DNA of 64,000 nt from Paenibacillus alba (GTDB taxonomy: Bacteria > Bacillota > Bacilli > Paenibacillales > NBRC-103111): contig NZ_JABMKZ010000034.1 of the NCBI RefSeq assembly GCF_013204855.1, positions 1-64,000 on the forward strand, read 5' to 3'. Below are positions 26,684-36,402 of this stretch, piece after piece. The notes beneath the pieces are model-generated. The model made no database searches. It saw nothing but the letters and a program-made list of their open reading frames with translations, and was not told the DNA's origin. How positions within the stretch are numbered: position 1 is the stretch's first letter; each line of letters opens with the position of its first letter. The translations under genes and the position numbers were made by a program.

Positions 26684-27994
26684 ATGAAAAAGTGGATGTA
26701 TATGATTTCGATTGGTATTTTAGCAACGACAATGACCGCATGCAGTTCTGGAGGAAGCGAGAAATTGGCAAATACGGAGAAACCGGTAACCAAAGAGGGG
26801 AAAAAGGTCGTTACTTTAGCGATGCAGCTATGGCCTTCGACGATGCAAGAATCGAGCCTATTGTTTCAGAACATAGAGAAAAAGTTTGAAGAAAAGTATC
26901 CGGATATCGATCTGCAAATTCAGATTTCAGAGGATTATGAGAAATACAAAAAAACAACGAATACAGCCTTGCTTGCCGGGAAAGGCCCGGATATCTTCGA
27001 AATAAGCAGTTTGCCCATCGACGATTATGTGAGCAAAAAGCTTCTCCTGAACATGGATGAGACGATGGCGAATGACAAAACACTGAATAAAAACGATTTG
27101 CAAACGAACATTTTGGAGGCATTGAAGCAGAATGGCGGTTTGTACGCCATGCCTATGGGGTTCTCCCTGCGTGCTTTCGTAGGCGACGGGGACATCCTTA
27201 AGAACACGACTGTCGACGATAAGAATTGGACCTGGACGGAGTTTGCAAAGATCTCGAAGAAACTGGGGGAGAGTGGTAAGGAGCGCCGGTACGCTTTAGC
27301 GAATGACCCGCCGGAGCTCCTCCTGCAAGAATTGATCGTGGATAAATATTCAGAGTACGTTGATCATTCAACGAAAAAGGCCAAGTTTGATTCTCCCTCG
27401 TTCGTGGGCGTGATGCAACAAATTAAGAAAATGTATGATGACAAAGTCATGACTTCAGAACCGGCGGATATAGGCAAGCAAATGTTCTATTCTACTATTT
27501 TGCAATCACCGGAGAACTTTATTAATGGTCTACATCAAATCTTTTCAAATCCGAAACTTCTGCAAAAACCAGAACAAACTGCTCGTGCGAGGATTATCAC
27601 GGATTCCCAGTTCGCCATTCAAGCCAAATCTACGGTGAAAGAGGAGGCTTGGAAGGTGATTGCCTTCTTCCTATCCGAGGAAGGGCAATCCCTGCAAGGG
27701 AGACACGGATTTTCAATGCTTAAATCTGTGAATGAGAAGCAGTTGAACGACATCCAGAAACAAGTTAAGAGCGGAAAGTATATGCTTCCTAACGGAAAAG
27801 CACCCAAAGTGTCGGACGAAGAATTTACGAAGTTCAAAGAGTTCATTCATACAGCGAATAACTATTCGGTGGCAGACGGTAAAGTGATTTCCATGATAGG
27901 AGAGGAGTCCGCATCCTTCTTTAGTGGACAAAAGTCTGCGGAGGAAGCAGCCAAGCTGATCCAGAACAAGGTGACAACTTTCTTAAACGAATAG
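26684..27994 (+). CDS. Extracellular solute-binding lipoprotein (SBP family 1)
   Basis: A 436-residue lipoprotein with lipobox TMTACS (Cys about residue 20) and a family-1 SBP fold (KGPDIFEISSLPIDDYV, WTWTEFAKISKKL, EEAWKVIAFFLSEEGQ). It should deliver a sugar or glycoside to the two upstream permeases. AAGGAGG lies nine bases before the start. It is the last gene of the VanYRS-permease-adaptor run, closed by a strong terminator at 28010. Confidence 0.9.
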   Translation: MKKWMYMISIGILATTMTACSSGGSEKLANTEKPVTKEGKKVVTLAMQLWPSTMQESSLLFQNIEKKFEEKYPDIDLQIQISEDYEKYKKTTNTALLAGKGPDIFEISSLPIDDYVSKKLLLNMDETMANDKTLNKNDLQTNILEALKQNGGLYAMPMGFSLRAFVGDGDILKNTTVDDKNWTWTEFAKISKKLGESGKERRYALANDPPELLLQELIVDKYSEYVDHSTKKAKFDSPSFVGVMQQIKKMYDDKVMTSEPADIGKQMFYSTILQSPENFINGLHQIFSNPKLLQKPEQTARARIITDSQFAIQAKSTVKEEAWKVIAFFLSEEGQSLQGRHGFSMLKSVNEKQLNDIQKQVKSGKYMLPNGKAPKVSDEEFTKFKEFIHTANNYSVADGKVISMIGEESASFFSGQKSAEEAAKLIQNKVTTFLNE

Positions 27995-28009
27995 CAACCA
28001 TTGAAACTG

Positions 28010-28038
28010 AAGCAGCGCACATCTTGCGCTGCTTTTTC
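28010..28038 (+). terminator. Terminator of the VanY-to-SBP operon
   Basis: AGCAGCGCA (28011-28019) pairs with TGCGCTGCT (28025-28033), then TTTTT. Confidence 0.85.
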
Positions 28039-28078
28039 CTAGCTGTCACCCAAATAGGGAAACAGAAGAAGGTCTGTC

Positions 28079-28921
28079 TTACAATTTAGATTGTTTGCGG
28101 AAGCTTAGTGGCGAGATGCCCGTTATTAATTTGAACGTCCGTCCGAAATGCGAAGCATGATCAAATCCGACCATGCCGGCAATTTCCGTAATATTATAGG
28201 AAGAGCTAACAAGCAGCTCACGTGCTTCTTTGATTCGAATGTTGTTGATATATTCAATTAAAGTAAAACCGATTGCTTCTTTAAAGGTTCGGCAGAGGTA
28301 GGAAGAGCTTATGTCAAATTGCTGTGAAATATCACATAGCTTAAGTGGTTCCATATAATGAACGTTGACATAACTAACGATATCGAGCACTTTCTTGTGC
28401 GTACGGTTGGATTCAATCACCACCCCAGTTTCGTGACTGTCGAATATTTTGCGATTCAAATAGAGAAGCAATTCGACCAACAAGAGATGCTGATACTGTT
28501 CATATCCGCGAGCTTGCTTCTTCCCCTCGTGAATCATTTTCTGAAAAAGCTGTTCAATGAAGAGCTGATCCTTCCCAATCGTCTTCAAGGCGTGGTAATC
28601 ACTTGTGAAAAGCTCGAGCAACTCCTCACACTGACCGTCGGTGCAGAAATGCTGAAGAAACTCTTTTTTGAATAGTAAAGTGACTCGTTCATAGGTATTG
28701 TTGTTAGAGTTTACTAACTTATGTATTTCGTAAATATTCATAAACAATAGAGTTCCCGCCACAACTTGATAAGTTCTCTCACCGATAACATAATAAAAAT
28801 CCCCCGATACTAAATACAAAATCTCATAGGCATCATGGTAATGTTTCGAAGGCATGCTGGTATACATCTGTTTCTTACGACTGATCTCGAAAGAAGTAGA
28901 CTCATAATATACGGGCTTCAT
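28079..28921 (-). CDS. AraC-family regulator with cupin N-terminus
   Basis: A 280-residue regulator: a cupin-type sensor (KHYHDAYEILYLVSGDFYY, then MNIYEIHKL) and two HTH units ending in HFGRTFKLITGISPLSFRK. TAGGAGG precedes the ATG. It is convergent with the VanYRS-transporter operon and divergent from the secreted phosphatase gene (about 250 bp apart). Either could be its target; divergent placement favours the phosphatase region. Confidence 0.88.
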   Translation of the reverse strand: MKPVYYESTSFEISRKKQMYTSMPSKHYHDAYEILYLVSGDFYYVIGERTYQVVAGTLLFMNIYEIHKLVNSNNNTYERVTLLFKKEFLQHFCTDGQCEELLELFTSDYHALKTIGKDQLFIEQLFQKMIHEGKKQARGYEQYQHLLLVELLLYLNRKIFDSHETGVVIESNRTHKKVLDIVSYVNVHYMEPLKLCDISQQFDISSSYLCRTFKEAIGFTLIEYINNIRIKEARELLVSSSYNITEIAGMVGFDHASHFGRTFKLITGISPLSFRKQSKL

Positions 28922-29045
28922 AAAGCACCTCCTATGAGAATTGTAGACTTAATATTCAATTAAAAGCAATATTTGTATAAAAAATAATATTCGCAAGAAT
29001 ATATGTGCTGTTCGGTCAAATGTTCTGGGATATACTCTAAGTGTA

Positions 29046-29064
29046 TTTGCTAACGGATAGCAAA
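29046..29064 (+). other. Small hairpin in phosphatase leader
   Basis: TTTGCTA-acgga-TAGCAAA is a 7-bp stem about 110 bp before the phosphatase start. It could be an operator or leader hairpin; no known riboswitch core is recognised around it. Confidence 0.3.
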
Positions 29065-29174
29065 GAAAGGGGGATTTAATAATTCGATATGAAGATATTG
29101 TAAGCTGAATAGGCTTTACGGTCAGGTTTACAGCGACGATGATTGGAAACTCAAATGAAGAGAGGGATGGACGA

Positions 29175-31736
29175 ATGCCTAGCAACCAACCGTATCTCAA
29201 GATCAGATGGTCCTCTATTACCCGTGTCGCGCTTATTTGTTTGCTGCTTGCCATGGATGTGATCGGTCTCGTCTCGAAAGCTGAGAACGCATATGCAGCT
29301 CAAGAAACGATTGCCCAGTGGATATTCAATAACAAGGGTACAAATGGCGTATTTCCAGCTACTGGCGGTGTTTTCCAGACGACTTCATCCTTACGCGACG
29401 TAGGTACAAATACGAACGAGTACGCTTACGAGTCCGGCGAAAACAGCGTACGCAACCAAGGCTGGAATAGCGGAGTAGGCACCAAATATTGGCAAGCAAC
29501 CGTTTCCACAAAAGGCTACGAAAATATTCTGCTCTCCTCCCAACAAACATCATCTAGTACAGGCCCCAAAAACTTTAATGTGCAATACAGCACAAATCAA
29601 CAAAATTGGATAGATATTCCTGGCGGAGCCCTAGTTCTAACGCAAAATAATTTCAATTGCTCTAACAATTCCTGCAAATTAACAAATCTTCCTTTGCCTT
29701 CAGGAGCTAACAACCAAGATGTGCTCTACATTCGGTGGGTCGTTAATTCCACCACAAGCGTAAGCGGAGGAACGGTGCAGAGCACGGGATCCAGCCGGAT
29801 TAAAGATGTCCTGATAACAGGAACACATAGTGGCGGAGATCCAGGCAGCACGCCTACGCTTGAGGTAAGCAAAATTCCTGCTTCTGGGGCTGCAGATATC
29901 TCTCTCACGACCGACATTACCGTTAAATTCAACAAATTGATTCAGCTGGACACCACTTATCAGGCTACAATCACAGATAATAATGTGCCTCTTAGCGGTG
30001 TTTCTGTCTCACTCCTTGGCCAAGATACAGTGAAAATCAGTCATCCAAGCTTGGCTGCTGGCAAAACCTACAAGGTGACCCTCCCTAAAGCACTCGTTAA
30101 AGGGGCAGCGGACGGCTTGATACCGAGCAATGATATTGTTTGGAGCTTCAAGACGAAATCTCCCGATACGGGAACTAAAACACCTACACTGCTTAACATG
30201 ACGTTTAATGGGGATCCCAAGACAAGCATGGCTTTCGACTGGTATACGGTGGAAACGGTTAAAGGTACTACCGTCCAAGTTGTTGAATCCACACAGGTCA
30301 TAGACAACCAATTCCCCGAACAACTGGCTGTTTCCTTCGCAGGCAGTGCAACTGTCATCGATACGTTAATGACTTCAAGCGACAGAAGCTCCAAAAATTA
30401 TAAAAAGTTCGCCAGCCACAAAGCGATTGCAAGCGGGCTCAAACCTGGAACTAAGTATACTTACCGGGTTGGCAACGGCGATGCGGATGGATGGAGCGAA
30501 TTGGGTTCTTTTACAACGGACACGGCAACGAATCAGAACTTTCATTTCCTCTATGCGACAGACTCGCAAGGTTCAAGCAAGTCGAATTTCGATTTGTGGC
30601 AGGATACGTTCAAGCGAGCTATTGAGAAAGCCGGTGATCCCAAGTTCATGCTTCTCACAGGAGACTTGACGGACGACGGTGATTTGGAGCAGCTCTGGCA
30701 ATGGTTTTTGGGCGCACCCAAAAAGGAATTTGCCAACGTGCCGTTTGCTCCGGTTCTTGGCAATCACGAGGTAGAAGATTATCCGAATAATAACTTCTTT
30801 TACCACTTTAATTTACCAAAAGATGTTGGAACGGGTTCACATGATGGGGCGGTGTACGCGTTTGAATACGGAGATGCGCTCTTCATGCAAATGGATGCTC
30901 AATACGAAGGCCAAGTTAATCCCTACCAAGTAGATGCTCAATTCACGAAGCAATTGGAGTGGATGCGGAACCAAGTGGCGAAGTCTGATAAGAAATGGAA
31001 GTTCGTCTCCATGCATAAGGGAGCTTATTCTTCAGGGGACAATGCATCGGCAGAAAACGAACGGGTTAAATTTTACCGTAAATATTTGATTCCCGTTTTT
31101 GATGAGCTTGGCGTAGATATGGTATTTGAAGGACATGACCATATGTATATGAGATCTTACCAAATGCTGAATAACGCTAAGGTTAATAATGTCATTATTG
31201 ATGAGCAGGGCAATGCTGTGAATCCTCAAGGAATAGTTTATTTGATGGGCAACTCAGCCGCCTCTAAATTTTATACGCTGAATCCCAACGCAGATACGTT
31301 CTTTGCAGCAAAAAACCTTCAGCCAAACAAGAAAATGTTTGTGGATGTTTCCATAACAAGCGATGTATTGAAGTTTACCTCGTATACGGCAGTTAAAGAC
31401 CAACCTCTCGCTGTTTACGATGCTTACAGCATCAAACGGTCAGATGGGAAACCTAATCCAGCAGTCAATTCAGCTGCGGTAAGACAGTCAGGCAACCGTG
31501 CCGCCATTACGTGGAATGCTCCTGCAAGCAGCACAGAACCGGTGAGAGGCTACCGCATTTACGAGAAAAACGAGAAAGTCAGCACCAATTGGAGTGTCTA
31601 TGTGCCAGCCGTAAGTGGACAGAACAGCTACAGTTTGACGGTTAACGGGATTGATCCTGCCAAATCTTATAATTTTGTTATTAAGGCAGTTGGCACAAGA
31701 AACAATTCGCTGGGAACTGAAGCAGGATTTCCATGA
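29175..31736 (+). CDS. Secreted purple-acid-phosphatase-like protein, multidomain
   Basis: The ATG at 29175 follows GAGGGATGG and begins a signal peptide cleaved after AYAA (about residue 42). Next come a beta-sandwich of unknown type (50-225), a Big_5 Ig-like domain (230-332, KFNKLIQLDTTYQATITDNN), a purple acid phosphatase N-terminal FN3 domain (340-448), the calcineurin-like catalytic domain (455-710: TGDLTDDGD, LGNHEV, SMHKG, FEGHDHMYMRSY) and a C-terminal FN3 module. All expected metal ligands are visible. It should hydrolyse phosphomonoesters outside the cell. At 853 residues it is longer than classical bacterial members; no SLH or sortase signal is seen. Confidence 0.9.
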   Translation: MPSNQPYLKIRWSSITRVALICLLLAMDVIGLVSKAENAYAAQETIAQWIFNNKGTNGVFPATGGVFQTTSSLRDVGTNTNEYAYESGENSVRNQGWNSGVGTKYWQATVSTKGYENILLSSQQTSSSTGPKNFNVQYSTNQQNWIDIPGGALVLTQNNFNCSNNSCKLTNLPLPSGANNQDVLYIRWVVNSTTSVSGGTVQSTGSSRIKDVLITGTHSGGDPGSTPTLEVSKIPASGAADISLTTDITVKFNKLIQLDTTYQATITDNNVPLSGVSVSLLGQDTVKISHPSLAAGKTYKVTLPKALVKGAADGLIPSNDIVWSFKTKSPDTGTKTPTLLNMTFNGDPKTSMAFDWYTVETVKGTTVQVVESTQVIDNQFPEQLAVSFAGSATVIDTLMTSSDRSSKNYKKFASHKAIASGLKPGTKYTYRVGNGDADGWSELGSFTTDTATNQNFHFLYATDSQGSSKSNFDLWQDTFKRAIEKAGDPKFMLLTGDLTDDGDLEQLWQWFLGAPKKEFANVPFAPVLGNHEVEDYPNNNFFYHFNLPKDVGTGSHDGAVYAFEYGDALFMQMDAQYEGQVNPYQVDAQFTKQLEWMRNQVAKSDKKWKFVSMHKGAYSSGDNASAENERVKFYRKYLIPVFDELGVDMVFEGHDHMYMRSYQMLNNAKVNNVIIDEQGNAVNPQGIVYLMGNSAASKFYTLNPNADTFFAAKNLQPNKKMFVDVSITSDVLKFTSYTAVKDQPLAVYDAYSIKRSDGKPNPAVNSAAVRQSGNRAAITWNAPASSTEPVRGYRIYEKNEKVSTNWSVYVPAVSGQNSYSLTVNGIDPAKSYNFVIKAVGTRNNSLGTEAGFP

Positions 31737-32039
31737 TACCATCTGAAAAGTAGAAATAGTCCATATTTTAGTCGGAATTATTAATGGGCATGAGTTGTCA
31801 ATCATTGTATGATTAGGCAAAAGCTTCTTTGACGCAATGGATAACAGTGTTTCAGCGCTGCGGAGTGCCCCTTGGAATGATGCCTCCGCAGCATTGGATC
31901 CGCTTTCAAATAGTCACTTTTATCCTAAAAGTTTAATCGCTTTAATTTGTGAATGGCATGAAAGGGGGGACAGTGACACCGCATCGTTTCTGAACGATTC
32001 GAATCGTAGGAAGAAAAATAATCAATTGGAGGTATTAAC
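31737..32039 (+). other. Long leader before the GH8 gene
   Basis: This 303-bp gap holds a strong hairpin near 31857-31892 (GCTGCGGAG with CTCCGCAGC), a small hairpin AATCAT-tgt-ATGATT, and between them AGGCAAA and TGACGCAA separated by a short AAAG/CTTT stem at about 31814-31838, which resembles the two conserved strands of a c-di-GMP-I riboswitch. The rest of that fold is not convincing. A 68-codon frame at 31837 has no ribosome site and is not called as a gene. Confidence 0.3.
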
Positions 32040-34034
32040 ATGAATATGACCAAGGTAAAACCCGCTAAAAGCACGCTGAAATTGTGCTCTATTGCTGTGC
32101 TTTGCTTCACTTTTATTTCGGCACCTTTGCTTTCACCTGCATTAGAGCAAAAAGCGGCTGCGGCTGGTGAGCAAAAGCCTTTTCCACAGCAAGTGAGTTA
32201 TCCTGGCATTACAAAACCTAATCATGTCACACAAGCCCAATTGAATACAGATGTCGCTACTTACTATAATTCTTGGAAGGCAAGCTATCTGAAAAACAAC
32301 TTGTCCTCCTTGCCAGGCGGGTACTATGTGAAAGGGGATATAACCGGAAGCGCAGATGGGTATAAACCGCTCGGCTCTTCGGAAGGTCAAGGATATGGCA
32401 TGGTGATAACTGCGTTAATGGCAGGTTATGATGCGAATGCCAAAACGATCTACGACGGTCTTTATAAAACAGCTAGAGCTTATAAAAGTTCACAAAATGC
32501 AAACTTGATGGGTTGGGTGGTAGCAGATGCCGCAGGCGCTCAAGGACATTTTGACTCGGCAACCGATGGGGACATTGACATTGCTTACTCCCTGATTCTA
32601 GCCCATTATCAATGGGGGTCCACAGGTACGATCAATTATTTGGCAGAAGCCAAAAAAATGATTACAAATGGGATTAAAGCCAGCAATGTTACGGACAATA
32701 ATCGACTAAACCTTGGCGATTGGGATGGCAAAAACGTCTTGAATACGAGACCTTCGGATTGGATGCTCAGTCATTTAAGAGCCTTTTACGATGTTACTGG
32801 TGACCAAGTTTGGCTAAACGTCATTAATAATCTTTACTCGGTTTATACTTCATTCAGTGCTTCTTACTCGCCAAACACGGGGCTGATTTCTGACTTTGTC
32901 GTAGGCAATCCTCCCCAACCAGCGCCAAAAAATTATTTGGATGAGTTTCCAGAAACCAACGAATACAATTATAACGCGGCTCGTGTTCCTACAAGAATTG
33001 TTATGGACTATGCACTATATGGAGATGCGAGAGGTAAAACGATTGCTGACAAAATTGCTACCTGGATTAAAGGAAAAACAAGCAACAATCCAAACAATGT
33101 GAAAGATGGCTATAAATTGGATGGAACGGTGACAGGTTCTGCTAGCGGACCTGCAGGTGTTTTCGTCTCACCATTCATTGCAGCAGCTGTATCGAACAGC
33201 AGCAATCAAGCATGGATCAATGACGGCTGGGACTTTATGAAAAGCCATAAAACAGGCTACTACGACGATAGCTTTACGATGTTGAACATGCTTTTCATTT
33301 CGGGCAACTGGTGGAAGCCAGCAGCTGGAGGAACAACTCCCGATACGCAAGCGCCTACAGCACCAGCGAACTTGACGGCAGCAGCTTCATCCAGCAGTCA
33401 AATTAATTTAACTTGGTCAGCTTCAAGTGATAACGTTGGCGTTACCGGATATCAAGTTTATCGTGCAGGTACGCAAGTTGGAACTTCAACCACTACTTCT
33501 TATAGTGATACAGGACTCACTGCGTCCACCGCATACAGCTATACGGTCAAAGCTATTGATGCAGCAGGCAATCTTTCCGGGGCAAGCAATACAGCAACTG
33601 CTACTACCAATAGCGGAACGACACCGCCATCGAATCTAGCTCTGAACAAGACAGGTGTATCGAGTTCAAACGAAGGAACGAGCTATACAGCGGCAAAAGC
33701 CTTCGATGGCAACGCAACAACCAGATGGGCGAGTGTCGAAGGGGTTGATCCTCAGTGGATCTATGTGGATCTTGGTTCTGTGAAGAAGATTAGTCAAGTG
33801 AAACTATCCTGGGAAGCTGCTTATGGGAAGAGCTACAAGATTCAAGTATCTACGGATAGCGGAACTCCTACGAATTGGACCGATGTTTTTTCGACAACTA
33901 CGGGGAATGGTGCGATTGACGATATTTCAATTGCCCCTCAGAATGCCAGATACGTAAGACTGTATGCTACAGCTAGAGGGACTTCCTACGGATATTCGTT
34001 GTATGAATTTGAAGTATATGGGACAGATTCCTAA
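32040..34034 (+). CDS. Secreted GH8 endoglucanase/chitosanase with FN3 and discoidin domains
   Basis: A 664-residue secreted enzyme: signal peptide to about residue 42, GH8 (alpha/alpha)6 barrel at 45-435, one FN3 domain (437-525) and an F5/8 type C (CBM32-like) domain (531-664). The proton donor is predicted as Glu115 in SSEGQGYGM and the DGDIDIA motif supplies Asp178/Asp180. GH8 enzymes of Paenibacillus cut chitosan, lichenan or cellulose; I cannot choose among these. GGAGG precedes the ATG and an 18-bp hairpin terminates it. It appears monocistronic. Confidence 0.92.
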   Translation: MNMTKVKPAKSTLKLCSIAVLCFTFISAPLLSPALEQKAAAAGEQKPFPQQVSYPGITKPNHVTQAQLNTDVATYYNSWKASYLKNNLSSLPGGYYVKGDITGSADGYKPLGSSEGQGYGMVITALMAGYDANAKTIYDGLYKTARAYKSSQNANLMGWVVADAAGAQGHFDSATDGDIDIAYSLILAHYQWGSTGTINYLAEAKKMITNGIKASNVTDNNRLNLGDWDGKNVLNTRPSDWMLSHLRAFYDVTGDQVWLNVINNLYSVYTSFSASYSPNTGLISDFVVGNPPQPAPKNYLDEFPETNEYNYNAARVPTRIVMDYALYGDARGKTIADKIATWIKGKTSNNPNNVKDGYKLDGTVTGSASGPAGVFVSPFIAAAVSNSSNQAWINDGWDFMKSHKTGYYDDSFTMLNMLFISGNWWKPAAGGTTPDTQAPTAPANLTAAASSSSQINLTWSASSDNVGVTGYQVYRAGTQVGTSTTTSYSDTGLTASTAYSYTVKAIDAAGNLSGASNTATATTNSGTTPPSNLALNKTGVSSSNEGTSYTAAKAFDGNATTRWASVEGVDPQWIYVDLGSVKKISQVKLSWEAAYGKSYKIQVSTDSGTPTNWTDVFSTTTGNGAIDDISIAPQNARYVRLYATARGTSYGYSLYEFEVYGTDS

Positions 34035-34053
34035 GCCGGAAATATCTCAAAAC

Positions 34054-34101
34054 AAAAAACGTACTCGATCAAGATCTGATCTGATCGAGTACGTTTTTTG
34101 C
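34054..34101. terminator. Terminator after GH8 gene
   Basis: An 18-bp perfect stem, 34054-34071 with 34082-34099, ending in T6 on the plus strand and equally good on the minus strand. Confidence 0.88.
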
Positions 34102-34260
34102 CGTTCACTTAAGGAATGATCGGGTTATTTGAAAACAAGAAATATGAAGCGAAAAAAATTCTCTTTTTTAATCGGGGCTTCGCCTTTATTCTTGATTAAG
34201 ACAAAAGAGCAAGTGTCAATTGCCGAGTCGTAAGATTATTTGAGAAGGAGATCAGATTCA

Positions 34261-35058
34261 TTGAAACCAATCATTCAACTACTGCATTTTGGCTATCATC
34301 AGGCGATGAGCTGCATTTTTCCTGTTGCGATCTTTGGAACTTTAGCTCTCTCTAGCGTAATAGAGGTACCTTTCATTCATCGATATGATGCTATTCTACT
34401 TATCCTGCTTGGCGTGCAATACTTCATGTTCCGCAGCGGATTAGAGACACGTGATGAAATCAAAGTCATCTGCATTTTTCACTTCATTGGATTGCTGTTG
34501 GAGGTGTATAAGGTATGGATGGGATCATGGTCATATCCAGAACCTGGGTATACGAAATTGTTCGGTGTTCCGCTCTATAGCGGATTTATGTATGCAAGTG
34601 TAGCAAGCTTCATGTGCCAGGTGTGGCGGAGACTGCGGATGGACATGACTGGCTGGCCTGGGCTCAAATCTTCGTTGCTGATAGGAGGAGCCATCTATTT
34701 CAACTTTTTTACTCATCATTTTATTCCTGATTTACGTTGGTGGTTAACAGCACTTGTGTTTATTGTCTTCTGGAAAACATGGATCATATACCGGGTACGG
34801 ACTACAACTTATCGTATGCCCTTAACTCTCGCTTTTTTCATTGTAGGTTTTGTCATTTGGCTAGCAGAAAATATAGCCACTTTCTTTAATGCCTGGCAAT
34901 ACCCTAATCAGCACGAAGCTTGGCGGCTCGTTAGTTTCAGCAAGATCAGCTCATGGTTCCTTCTGGTAATCATTAGCGTCATCATCGTTGCTCAACTTAA
35001 ATATGTTAAAGCTAATCGAACTAAGGATGCGCATACTGGTAAAATTACACAAATGTAA
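34261..35058 (+). CDS. DUF817 / YoaT-like membrane protein
   Basis: A 265-residue integral membrane protein with about eight helices and the DUF817 hallmarks GSWSYPEPGYTKLFGVPLY and NFFTHHF, plus the NIATFFNAWQYPNQ segment. The function of the family is unknown. A TTG at 34261 is chosen because AGAAGGAG lies ten bases upstream; a TTG at 34240 would place that site inside the gene. It stands alone between the GH8 gene and a glycosyltransferase. Confidence 0.8.
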   Translation: MKPIIQLLHFGYHQAMSCIFPVAIFGTLALSSVIEVPFIHRYDAILLILLGVQYFMFRSGLETRDEIKVICIFHFIGLLLEVYKVWMGSWSYPEPGYTKLFGVPLYSGFMYASVASFMCQVWRRLRMDMTGWPGLKSSLLIGGAIYFNFFTHHFIPDLRWWLTALVFIVFWKTWIIYRVRTTTYRMPLTLAFFIVGFVIWLAENIATFFNAWQYPNQHEAWRLVSFSKISSWFLLVIISVIIVAQLKYVKANRTKDAHTGKITQM

Positions 35059-35152
35059 TGATTTGGAAGAATAAATAACGTATAATTTAACAGAAGGCTG
35101 TGGTAAATAAATCTTTTCTTAGATAGATATAAATTTGGCAGGAGGGGTAGCA

Positions 35153-36355
35153 ATGGCGCGCGTTTTGTTTATTAATGGTGGATCAGAAGGACATATTAAT
35201 CCAACGATTGGAGTTGTGCAAGAGCTTATTTCGCGTGGGGAAGAGGTCGTGTACTTTTCTAGCGAAGCATTTCGTGAGCGTATGGAGAAGACGGGGGCTT
35301 CCGTACGGACATTTGACGATCAAAAATTTATCAAAGCCTTTATCTCCGGTGGAAGAGATTATTTACTCGAAAGAATCAACGGTCTTTTGCTTACGGCAGA
35401 TATTGTCATACCAAGCGTTCTTGAGCAGATCAAAGATGAGCATTTTGATTATATCATCCATGATTCGATGTTTGGTTGTGGACGTTTACTTGCGCAAATT
35501 CTTAAGCTTCCCGCCATCAACTCCTGTACTTCTTTTGCGCAAACCAAAGAATCATTCGATCAAATGTTGGAACAGCTTTCTCTAAAAATTCCTACAGAAA
35601 TTGTTAAACCTATACACGATAATTTTCAAAGCCTGACGGTGATGGTGAAGGACAAATATGGGGTGGAGATCCATTCCGCTTACGAAGTGTTTTGTAATCC
35701 TGCACCACTTACACTCGTTTATACAACTAGGGAGTTTCAACCATCGGGAGAAGCTTTCGATCAAAGTTACAAATTTGTAGGTCCATCTATTTCTTCACGA
35801 TTAACGCAAGAAAACTTTGACCTTCCAGCCATCAAGGAGAAAAGCCCAATTTACATTTCACTGGGTACTGTCTTTAACCAAGCAATTGATTTCTATAAGC
35901 TTTGTTTTGAGGCATTTGGGAACACGGACCATGCCATTGTCATGTCTGTTGGGAATAGAACCCAAATTTCTGATCTAGGGGAAATCCCTGCAAACTTCAT
36001 CGTAAAAAATTATGTTCCACAAACAGATGTCCTGCAATTCGCTAAATTATTTATTACACATGGTGGAATGAACAGTGCTCAGGAAGGCCTCTACTACGGA
36101 GTACCGCTAATTGTAATCCCGCAAAGCGCGGATCAGCCGATCATTGCCGACCAAGTTGCCCATATCGGAGCAGGCATTGAATTACAAATGGAAAACTTGA
36201 CTGCAAATCAACTACGTGAAGCCGCAGATCGTGTGTTAAGCATTTCATCTTTCAAGAAAGCTGTTGCGAATAGTAAGGAATCCTTTCGAAAATCAGGTGG
36301 GTATCATCAAGCTGTTGATGATATTTTTGAATTTAAAAAACAGAATCATATCTAA
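35153..36355 (+). CDS. UDP-glycosyltransferase, macrolide/flavonoid type (GT1, YjiC-like)
   Basis: The 400-residue GT-B enzyme has a GSEGHINPTIGVVQEL N-terminal acceptor-side motif and the C-terminal donor-binding block THGGMNSAQEGLYYGVPLIV followed by QSADQPIIADQ, as in Bacillus YjiC/YojK and MGT macrolide glycosyltransferases. It would transfer a sugar from a nucleotide donor to a small hydrophobic acceptor, often as detoxification. AGGAGGGG precedes the ATG at 35153. Substrate unknown; no biosynthetic cluster surrounds it. Confidence 0.88.
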   Translation: MARVLFINGGSEGHINPTIGVVQELISRGEEVVYFSSEAFRERMEKTGASVRTFDDQKFIKAFISGGRDYLLERINGLLLTADIVIPSVLEQIKDEHFDYIIHDSMFGCGRLLAQILKLPAINSCTSFAQTKESFDQMLEQLSLKIPTEIVKPIHDNFQSLTVMVKDKYGVEIHSAYEVFCNPAPLTLVYTTREFQPSGEAFDQSYKFVGPSISSRLTQENFDLPAIKEKSPIYISLGTVFNQAIDFYKLCFEAFGNTDHAIVMSVGNRTQISDLGEIPANFIVKNYVPQTDVLQFAKLFITHGGMNSAQEGLYYGVPLIVIPQSADQPIIADQVAHIGAGIELQMENLTANQLREAADRVLSISSFKKAVANSKESFRKSGGYHQAVDDIFEFKKQNHI

Positions 36356-36402
36356 CTGAACAATTATACATATCCTATTTTATGGAATTGGAGCCACTTA
36401 CC

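Noticed and set aside
31837..32043. 68-codon reading frame upstream of the GH8 gene
   Set aside because: No ribosome site, overlaps the leader hairpin and the next start, and the composition is not convincing.
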